In this document: in pieces, positions 10,511 to 16,798 of the stretch
Numbering within the stretch: the first letter of the stretch is position 1
Layout of the letters: the number at the start of each line of letters is the position of its first letter
From: Sulfuritalea sp.
Lineage (GTDB): Bacteria; Pseudomonadota; Gammaproteobacteria; Burkholderiales; Rhodocyclaceae
Reading direction: 5' to 3'
Assembly: GCA_016710465.1 (NCBI GenBank)
Contig: JADJVS010000016.1
Location: 1,054,001 to 1,118,000, forward strand
DNA: 64,000 bases
Position numbers and translations under genes: made by a program
Notes under the pieces: generated by a model
Seen by the model: only the letters and a program-made list of their open reading frames with translations
What the model was told of the DNA's origin: nothing
Database searches by the model: none

Positions 10511-12333
10511 ATAGGGGGCGGCCACTAAGGCCGCACCCCTGCCACACCACCCGGCATGCGGGTCCGCACCGGGCGGTTCGAGAAGTTGAGGTCATGAGAG
10601 ACGGGGCACGCCGAGGTTGTCGAAGTAGGCAATGGTCAGCACCCGTTTGATCTCGCCATTGCTGTTCCGCCACCAGCAGCGCGAGTTCTGCGCTACCCGC
10701 TTGGCTACGTGATCGGCCGCGCCCAGGTTGATCAATTCCCGGTAAATCGTGCTACCCCGCCGCCAGTGTTTGAGCTGGATCGCCCTGAGCCGGTGCCGTA
10801 GCCATTCGTCCAGCGCGCGCCAGACTCCCGGTGTTTGCGCCAGCCCAAAGTAGGCTTTCCATCCCAACAGGTAAGGCCGCAAGCGCTCGATGACCGCCGC
10901 CATACTGCGCCCGCCCGAGCGTCGGGTCAGTTGCCTGATCCGCTGCTTGAACGTCGCCATTGGCTTGTCGGCCACCCGACGTTTGGCTCCTTCCTTGGCA
11001 AACCAGATGCTGTAGCCCAGAAACTTTCTTCCCGCAACGCCCGCCACCGCGCTCTTGGTCCCATTGACCTTGAGCTGTAGCTTGGCGTAACACTTCTGCA
11101 AGAGGGCCATTACCCGCTCGCCGGCTTTCCAACTGCGGACATAAACGTTGCAGTCGTCGGCGTAGCGCGCAAAGCACTGCCCTTGCTTCTCCAACATCTT
11201 ATCCACTTCATCCAGCAACACATTGGCCAGCAACGGACTCAGCGGCCCGCCTTGCGGCGTTCCCTGATACCGCTCCAGCACTACCCCCTCGCTCATGATG
11301 CCGCTGTTCAGGTAGGCTCGAATCAGCCGGATGATCCCAGCATCGTCGATGCGTTTCCGCAGGCGGTCAATGAGGATGTCGTGATTGACGCGATCAAAGA
11401 ATTTCTCCAGATCGACATCGACCACGATCTTCCGTCCAGATTGCACGTACCCCTGCGCCGCGAGAATCGCGTCGTGGGCTCGCCGCCCCGGCCGGAAGCC
11501 GTAGCTGTGTTCGCTGAAGGTCGGGTCCAGTATCGGTTGCAGCACTTGCAGCAGCGCTTGTTGGATCAACCGATCCGTGACCGTCGGAATGCCAAGCTCG
11601 CGCTCGCCTCCGTCCGGCTTCGGGATCGTTACCCGTCGCACCGGTTTTGGCCGGTACGTTCCCCGCAGCAGTTGGTCACGTATCTCCGGCCACGCCGTGA
11701 CGAGGTGGCGGGCAGTCTGGTCAATGTCCAGACCATCCACGCCGGCCGCGCCTTTGTTGGCTTTGACACGCTTCCACGCTTGCCGCAGGTTCTCTCTTGT
11801 CAGTGCCGCCGGTAGCAGCCCTGACCCTGTGTTCTCGGTGTCCCGTCGCGGGTTGCTCGCTTCGTCGCTGACAGGATCACTCCCGGCTTCACCGGGGTTA
11901 CGCCTGCCCGCTCTGCGGGTGCAGACATCTGACGCGTTGCGTTCAACATCGACATGGTCTCGAACACTTCTCCTCGTTCGGCCCTTCACCCCGTGCTGGC
12001 AGCTACTACGGCCTCTGCTGACTTCTCGCTCCGTGTTTCCACGTCGGCCTTTCAGCCATGAGGCAAGATCTCCCCGGGTAAGACCGCACTCCTTCACTGC
12101 ACAACCGCCGGATTTACGCCGCTCCGCTTTGATCACGAGAGCTTCGCGGAATCATGCCCGCTCGCCCTGCTCGGCAACGCCTTCTTTCCGGTTCTTGTCC
12201 ATCGGCTCGCAGTTTCGCTCCACGCTTCCTCCCCACACTCGGTCACCCTCATGCAGTTGCGCTTCGCTTCGTTCGCTGTGATCAACTTACGGTGGGACCT
12301 ACACCCACAAGAGTGCGCCCGTGCCGGGCGCAC
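10511..12333 (-). mobile_element. Group II intron with encoded maturase
   Basis: On the minus strand the element begins with GTGCGCCCGG at 12333, a typical group II 5' end that folds on itself. It ends in CCCCTAT at 10511. Domain V is readable at 10542-10579 as a GAACCGCCCGGTGCGG...GTGGTGTGG hairpin, and the domain VI hairpin lies at 10513-10540. The 5' junction is directly behind the fadL terminator stem, in the same orientation. Landing behind terminators is a known habit of class C introns, but I do not assign the class. Total 1823 bases, with ends good to a few bases. Confidence 0.85.
10592..12136 (-). CDS. ltrA: Group II intron reverse transcriptase/maturase
   Basis: Up to 514 residues. 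The GTG at 12136 is the furthest start; the first ~95 residues are poorly conserved looking, and recognisable sequence begins around 'LTRENLRQAWKRVKANKGA' (RT0). RT motifs follow: 'RPVRRVTIPKPDGGERELGI', 'DVDLEKFFDRVNH', 'GTPQGGPLSPLLAN' and the catalytic 'RYADD'. A maturase domain X follows ('LRPYLLGWKAYF'), ending 'YFDNLGVPRLS'. No HNH endonuclease domain is seen, so the intron probably moves by a route that does not need one. No stop or frameshift interrupts it, so it may still be active. Confidence 0.9.
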   Translation of the reverse strand: MIKAERRKSGGCAVKECGLTRGDLASWLKGRRGNTEREVSRGRSSCQHGVKGRTRRSVRDHVDVERNASDVCTRRAGRRNPGEAGSDPVSDEASNPRRDTENTGSGLLPAALTRENLRQAWKRVKANKGAAGVDGLDIDQTARHLVTAWPEIRDQLLRGTYRPKPVRRVTIPKPDGGERELGIPTVTDRLIQQALLQVLQPILDPTFSEHSYGFRPGRRAHDAILAAQGYVQSGRKIVVDVDLEKFFDRVNHDILIDRLRKRIDDAGIIRLIRAYLNSGIMSEGVVLERYQGTPQGGPLSPLLANVLLDEVDKMLEKQGQCFARYADDCNVYVRSWKAGERVMALLQKCYAKLQLKVNGTKSAVAGVAGRKFLGYSIWFAKEGAKRRVADKPMATFKQRIRQLTRRSGGRSMAAVIERLRPYLLGWKAYFGLAQTPGVWRALDEWLRHRLRAIQLKHWRRGSTIYRELINLGAADHVAKRVAQNSRCWWRNSNGEIKRVLTIAYFDNLGVPRLS

Positions 12334-12336
12334 ATG

Positions 12337-12365
12337 AAAAAGCCGGGGCAGGCCCCGGCTTTTTT
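12337..12365 (-). terminator. Terminator of fadL; target site of the intron
   Basis: AGCCGGGG and CCCCGGCT form a perfect stem with a 4-base loop, flanked by A and T runs, so it can work in both directions. It lies 15 bases beyond the fadL stop, and the group II intron starts four bases further on. Confidence 0.85.
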
Positions 12366-12379
12366 GGTACAAACGCCAG

Positions 12380-13675
12380 TTACATCTTCCAGCCGTAGGC
12401 CACGCCTATGGCGTTCTGGTGCATCTTCAGATCAACCGGGTGACCGATAACGCCGGCACCCGCCGGCCCTGCACCTTGACCCGTGGAAACGCCGGTCACC
12501 TTGTTCTCGAAGGCATGCATGTAGGAAACAGTCAGCTCCGACTTGTTGGCGAGCGTCCAGGTGGCCCCCAATGTCAGGTGATTCTCGACGGTTGCCGGCG
12601 CCAGAATGTTGAAGAAAGTCTGGTTAGTACCAAGCGGATTTTTCGCATGGTTCAAACCAGCGCGCAGCAATAGATTCGGAGCGTACTGATAGCTCATACC
12701 AAGCTTCAGCACGGTCTGGTTGGTCCAGCCGAAACCGGAGCCATTGTCGGCGCCCAGTTTGGTACCGGCGAATGCGGGGAACTTGTCTCCGTTGTTGGCC
12801 AGCGACTTGATATCCGCATAGTTGATCTGAACCACGTCCGCGGCAATTGTCATCTTGTCGCTGGCCTTGAACGCAACGCCAAAGCCAAACGTCTCCGGGA
12901 TGTCAAATTGGCCTTGCTGGGCAAACAACCCCTTGTACTTGTCAAACCGCGACATGTTCGTCTTCGGCTGGTAGGTCGCCCCCATCGTCAGATTTGGCGT
13001 AATCTGGCCGGTCCAGCCGACCTTCAGGCCGATACCCCTGGACGTGTCCTTGCCGCGATTGGTTACAAATCCAACCGCTGTCGTCTGAGCCGCGACGTCG
13101 AACGACTCCAGGCCACGCGCCTCGAAGTTCTGGAACACCAGATTCAGGCTCACGCCGATCGAGTGGTTGGGCGCGACTTTCCAGGCGAACGTGGGGGAAA
13201 TGAACATTTGCTCCAGGTTACTGTAGGTATTCGTCGTCGCACCCGCGATTGCAATTCGTCCATAGTCGGTATTCATGCCGCCGTTGCCATAGACAACCAC
13301 GCCAAGCGCCATGTCCTTGCCGATGGCGCGGTTATAGCCAAACTCGGGAATCGCAAAAAGGTTCTTGTTGCTCTTGTACTCACCGGCAGTGACCGTGGTG
13401 TATGTTCCATTGATCGGGCTCGCCCCATTGCCCGTCCAGGTCGACGACCGGATGGGCGCGAACAGGTCGAGACCAAAGTCCATGCGATCACCGACCATTG
13501 CCATCCCGGCCGGGTTGGTCGCGGCGGCAAGCGAGTCCTGCGGCAGCGCGATGCCGACGCCGCCCATGCTCTTGGCCTTGATGCCATAGCCGTGCGAAAA
13601 ATAGCCGTTGGTGGCGAATGCCGGCGCGGTGGCGCAGGCGAAAGCGACGAGTGCTGCGATCTTCTTGAGTTTCAT
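12380..13675 (-). CDS. OmpP1/FadL-family outer-membrane channel
   Basis: 431 residues with a signal peptide of about 21 residues ('MKLKKIAALVAFACATAPAFA'-type, cleaved after AFA). The mature protein opens 'TNGYFSHGYGIKAKSMGG', matching the FadL N-terminal hatch; 'AAATNPAGMA' is the NPA kink. The rest alternates in beta-strand fashion, and it ends in a C-terminal aromatic/hydrophobic segment as outer-membrane barrels do. FadL proteins let hydrophobic molecules across the outer membrane. It lies 101 bases behind dsrE2, so a role with sulfur compounds is possible but only suggested by position. Confidence 0.88.
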   Translation of the reverse strand: MKLKKIAALVAFACATAPAFATNGYFSHGYGIKAKSMGGVGIALPQDSLAAATNPAGMAMVGDRMDFGLDLFAPIRSSTWTGNGASPINGTYTTVTAGEYKSNKNLFAIPEFGYNRAIGKDMALGVVVYGNGGMNTDYGRIAIAGATTNTYSNLEQMFISPTFAWKVAPNHSIGVSLNLVFQNFEARGLESFDVAAQTTAVGFVTNRGKDTSRGIGLKVGWTGQITPNLTMGATYQPKTNMSRFDKYKGLFAQQGQFDIPETFGFGVAFKASDKMTIAADVVQINYADIKSLANNGDKFPAFAGTKLGADNGSGFGWTNQTVLKLGMSYQYAPNLLLRAGLNHAKNPLGTNQTFFNILAPATVENHLTLGATWTLANKSELTVSYMHAFENKVTGVSTGQGAGPAGAGVIGHPVDLKMHQNAIGVAYGWKM

Positions 13676-13776
13676 TGGTTCTCCCCGTGGTGTGCTGCTT
13701 GAAATGATTTACCAGCGAATTGCAGTTGGAACAACGACGGTCCGCGCAGGCATGCCGCCAAACCGGCTGACGCATG

Positions 13777-14391
13777 TCACATGAACAGCGAGACATCGGC
13801 CTGTTGCGCGACAGGCAGGAAAGTGGCGGCTCCGGCGTAATCCACACCGGAAATGAAATCGTCGTGACTGAAGCCGAACAGCTCGACCGTCATCTGGCAG
13901 GCGATGAACTTGACGTCGGCCTCCTGCGAGAGCCCCCGCAGTTCCTCGATCGTCGCCACGCCATTGTTCTTGATCGTCTGCTGCATCAGCACCGTGGCGA
14001 GGTTTTCGAAGCCGGGCACGCCGGCCTGAACGAGGTTGGGAATGTTCCAGTTGATGCCCTTGAACCATTCCGGCCCGAAGGGCATTTTCATGGGCATGCC
14101 GGGATTGCCCAGCGGGCTGACCTTGAGGTCGGAAACATCCTTCTTCAGCAGGTTGAGGCCGTAGAAGGTGAAGAAGATCGATACATCCCAGCCCAATGCG
14201 GCAGCGGTCGAGCCGAGGATGAAGGGCGGATAGGCCCAGTCCAGGGTGCCCTTGGTGGCAATGATCGCCATGGACGGCGTCCGCGACTCCTCGCGCTGGC
14301 GCAAGGCCTCTTCGATCTTTTGTGGCAGCAATTCCTCGATACGACGGTTTACCAGATCGTCGATGTTCGCGATTTCGGGAGTGGCACCCAT
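13777..14391 (-). CDS. dsrE2: DsrE2-like DsrE/F/H-family sulfur-trafficking protein
   Basis: 204 residues from the ATG at 14391, chosen because GGAGAA lies 7 bases upstream; an in-frame ATG at 14409 would add six residues. The N terminus is helical ('EELLPQKIEEALRQRE'). The core 'MAIIATKGTLDWAYPPFILGSTAAALGW' region and the hydrophobic 'VSIFFTFYGLNLL' match DsrE2, which binds persulfide sulfur and is membrane associated. The Cys in 'VKFIACQMTVELFG' is the conserved family cysteine. DsrE2 and TusA typically occur together in sulfur oxidisers and pass sulfane sulfur in the cytoplasm; here both follow soeABC. Confidence 0.88.
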   Translation of the reverse strand: MGATPEIANIDDLVNRRIEELLPQKIEEALRQREESRTPSMAIIATKGTLDWAYPPFILGSTAAALGWDVSIFFTFYGLNLLKKDVSDLKVSPLGNPGMPMKMPFGPEWFKGINWNIPNLVQAGVPGFENLATVLMQQTIKNNGVATIEELRGLSQEADVKFIACQMTVELFGFSHDDFISGVDYAGAATFLPVAQQADVSLFM

Positions 14392-14524
14392 TTTGATTTC
14401 TCCAGTCATATATGACTACGTTCGGATAGTCTGATGAATCGCACTGCAGCATCCAGCAAAATTTTCTTATGCGGCAATTCGGGTTGGTAATTCAACAACA
14501 GGCCCATGCGTCCGGGCCGGACGA

Positions 14525-14560
14525 CAAAAGGCCGAAGCCTGAAAATCCATGGCTTCGGCC
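14525..14560 (-). terminator. Hairpin behind tusA
   Basis: GGCCGAAGCC and GGCTTCGGCC form a perfect 10-bp stem with an 11-base loop. On the minus strand it is followed by CTTTTG. It lies 60 bases beyond the tusA stop, so dsrE2 may need its own promoter or partial read-through. Confidence 0.7.
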
Positions 14561-14620
14561 CGATGGCGGCGGTGGCGCGCCTTGCGGCGCGCGACCGGCG
14601 CCGGATTCAGCCAGTTCCGA

Positions 14621-14848
14621 TTACTTGCGCTTGAGGAAGAACTCGAACTCCTTGTCCTTCTCGCCGCTGCCGAGCAGTTCGTTGCCGGTCTGCTTGGCAA
14701 ATGCCGCGAAATCCTTCACCGAACCCGGATCCGTGGCAATGATGCGCAGAACCTGTCCGGGCTGAAGCTCGGCCAGTGTTTTCTTGGCACGCAGGATGGG
14801 CAGCGGACAGTTAAGGCCGCGGGCGTCGAGTTCCTTGTCGAAGTTCAT
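14621..14848 (-). CDS. tusA: TusA sulfur-carrier protein
   Basis: 75 residues from the ATG at 14848 with GAGAGAGGAAAT upstream. The hallmark 'DARGLNCPLPILRAKK' contains the CPxP cysteine that carries the persulfide. The fold is a short alpha/beta two-layer sandwich, and the length is normal. TusA takes sulfur from rhodanese or DsrE-type donors and feeds it to oxidation or to biosynthesis. Placement between soeC and dsrE2 favours a role in sulfur oxidation here. Confidence 0.93.
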   Translation of the reverse strand: MNFDKELDARGLNCPLPILRAKKTLAELQPGQVLRIIATDPGSVKDFAAFAKQTGNELLGSGEKDKEFEFFLKRK

Positions 14849-14942
14849 GCTGATTTCCTCTCTCGTGAATGGTCCAAGTGTGACCGATCCTATAGTTAAG
14901 CAATTGATGATATATCCAATGGCCTGCGCCCACAACGGGTAT

Positions 14943-15920
14943 TCAGGCGATCGATTGATAATATAAATTCTGCGGATGATTGGCTTGGGCAAAAAAGAAC
15001 CAGCGCTCAGCCAGCAGACCGGAATACTGGACTGCAAAGGCGAGGCTCAGCACTTCCGCGCTACCCCGCAACCCGAAGCCGAGCAGCAGCAGCGGCACGA
15101 CGAAAACACCCATCAGAAAACCCCACTTCACCACGCGCAACACGGCCACGGTGCGCCCATGAAAGAACTCGCGCGTGTTGAAGCTGCCGCCCATGAAACC
15201 CTGGGCTTTCTGCACGATCCTGGGATGTTTGACGCCAATGGCCGTACGCAAGCTCGATTTCGGCTTGAGGCGGGCATTGCGGAACAACGAGGCGGCACGC
15301 GAAATCAGACCGAGCGCGGTAATGATCGCCGCCCAACCCGCGAGAAATCCGACAAGCTCCGGCGCCGCGAGCGCAGCAAACGCCGCCGCCAGGGTAAATC
15401 CGGACGCGCTGCCGAGCAGGATGTAATTGGCGACGGTAAGCGGCGAATGCCATTCGGCCAGGAACTTCAGGCAGGCGTAGATCATCGCCGTGCAGACGAA
15501 CAGCGCAAACGCGAGCACGGTGCCCACTACGCCGAGAACGGCGGTCGGATCGACCGGCAATCCGCTGGGCAAGGTCACAAGCACCGGGTGCCAATCCAGC
15601 CAGTGGGCCAGGCCGTACAGAAACACAACCCCCATGAACGCCGGAAGCACGATCACTTCGCGCGACAGCCAGGAGGTGCGCCACTTGGTGGCCGTGCGCC
15701 AGGCACGTTCGGGATGGCCGAGGTGGAAGAACGACGCGCCCAAGCCCAAGGCAAGGAGGGCCAGCGCCAGCAGGCTGCCCCACCCATAAAACGCCTGGGA
15801 ATCGGGTTGCGGCAACAGCTTGAACGCGGCATAGGACTGCGCCGTGAACAGCGCCAGGAACAAACCCTGGGCGGCACCGATGAAGGTGGTGAGAAATATG
15901 ACGGAAAACGCGGGATGCAT
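14943..15920 (-). CDS. soeC: Sulfite-quinone dehydrogenase membrane subunit SoeC (DmsC family)
   Basis: 325 residues, almost entirely membrane: about eight hydrophobic helices from 'FSVIFLTTFIGAAQGLFLA' to 'VLSLAFAVQYSGLLAERWFFF'. This is the DmsC/NrfD-type anchor that passes electrons to the quinone pool. Family features include 'GASFFHLGHPERAWR' near residue 60, with the conserved His. It follows soeA and soeB, and a 118-base gap with a structured repeat separates it from soeB. An alternative would be the anchor of another DMSO-reductase-family enzyme, but the context favours Soe. Confidence 0.85.
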   Translation of the reverse strand: MHPAFSVIFLTTFIGAAQGLFLALFTAQSYAAFKLLPQPDSQAFYGWGSLLALALLALGLGASFFHLGHPERAWRTATKWRTSWLSREVIVLPAFMGVVFLYGLAHWLDWHPVLVTLPSGLPVDPTAVLGVVGTVLAFALFVCTAMIYACLKFLAEWHSPLTVANYILLGSASGFTLAAAFAALAAPELVGFLAGWAAIITALGLISRAASLFRNARLKPKSSLRTAIGVKHPRIVQKAQGFMGGSFNTREFFHGRTVAVLRVVKWGFLMGVFVVPLLLLGFGLRGSAEVLSLAFAVQYSGLLAERWFFFAQANHPQNLYYQSIA

Positions 15921-15928
15921 GGTTGGGC

Positions 15929-16028
15929 TTACCCCCCGTCCCCCTTTCCAGGAAAGGAGGTGACGGTTGTTCGGTCGCGCGTGGCGCGACCTCCGGTTGA
16001 TAAATGGCCGCGCCTTGGGGCGGCCCTG
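15929..16028 (-). repeat. Structured intergenic repeat, copy B
   Basis: About 100 bases between soeB and soeC. Read on the minus strand it begins CAGGGCCGCCCCAAGG and ends with CGTCACC, a CCTTTCC/GGAAAGG hairpin and a G-rich run, as copy A at 5159-5256 does. Its middle hairpin is GGTCGCG/CGCGACC (15973-15991), different in sequence from copy A but equally well paired. Confidence 0.7.
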
Positions 16029-16038
16029 CGGCGCGGCC

Positions 16039-16770
16039 CTACCATGTCGTAACGTCGTCGAGCGTCGGTTCGCTCATCGCCGGCTTCGGCAACTGACGAT
16101 CGACCTTGAGCGGATTGTCGGCGCGCTCGAGCTCATCCTCGTGGATCTTGATGCGCGTCTTGCGTCGCGGCAGGTAGTGGTTGGCCGGGTGCGTGCCCCA
16201 TTCGGGCATCAACGCGTAGCCGCCGGATTCGCGAATCGCCACCGAAACGACCGACTCCGGGTCGTGGATGTCGCCGAACAGGCGCGCCGACGTCGGGCAG
16301 GCCTTGACGCAGGACGGCTTGCGATCGGCCTCGTCCATGCTCATGTCGTAGATACGATCGACGCACAGGGTGCACTTCTTCATCACCTGCTGCTGTTCAT
16401 CCAGTTCGCGCGCACCGTAGGGACAAGCCCAGGAGCAGTACTTGCAGCCGATGCACTTGTCGTAGTCGACGAGAACGATGCCGTCTTCCTTGCGCTTGTA
16501 GGAGGCCCCGGTCGGACACACGGGAACGCAGGGCGGCTCCTCGCAATGCAGGCAGGACTTGGGGAAGTGCACGGTTTCGGTATTGGGGAACTCGCCGACT
16601 TCGAAGGTCTGCACGCGGTTGAAGAAGGTCCCCGTCGGGTCGGCGCCATAGGGATTCTGGTCGCCCATCGGGCCGGCCGCGCCCGCGGTATTCCATTCCT
16701 TGCAGGAGGTCACGCAGGCATGGCAGCCGACGCAGACGTTGAGGTCGATGACCAATGCGAGCTGGGTCAT
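16039..16770 (-). CDS. soeB: Sulfite-quinone dehydrogenase iron-sulfur subunit SoeB
   Basis: 243 residues with four cysteine clusters in the DmsB order: 'CVGCHACVTSCKEWN' near residue 12, 'CLHCEEPPCVPVCP', 'CIGCKYCSWACPYG' and 'CTLCVDRIY' with a distant Cys. These bind four [4Fe-4S] centres that relay electrons from SoeA to SoeC. No export signal is seen, in line with the cytoplasmic Soe enzyme. It starts 28 bases after soeA. The SoeABC complex oxidises sulfite to sulfate directly, without AMP. Confidence 0.9.
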   Translation of the reverse strand: MTQLALVIDLNVCVGCHACVTSCKEWNTAGAAGPMGDQNPYGADPTGTFFNRVQTFEVGEFPNTETVHFPKSCLHCEEPPCVPVCPTGASYKRKEDGIVLVDYDKCIGCKYCSWACPYGARELDEQQQVMKKCTLCVDRIYDMSMDEADRKPSCVKACPTSARLFGDIHDPESVVSVAIRESGGYALMPEWGTHPANHYLPRRKTRIKIHEDELERADNPLKVDRQLPKPAMSEPTLDDVTTW

Positions 16771-16798
16771 CGCAAGCGTTCCATCATTGCAAGCGGCG

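Noticed and set aside
14891..14919. Possible sigma-70 promoter for tusA
   Set aside because: Two candidate hexamers with 17-base spacing were found but each matches the consensus at only two or three positions.
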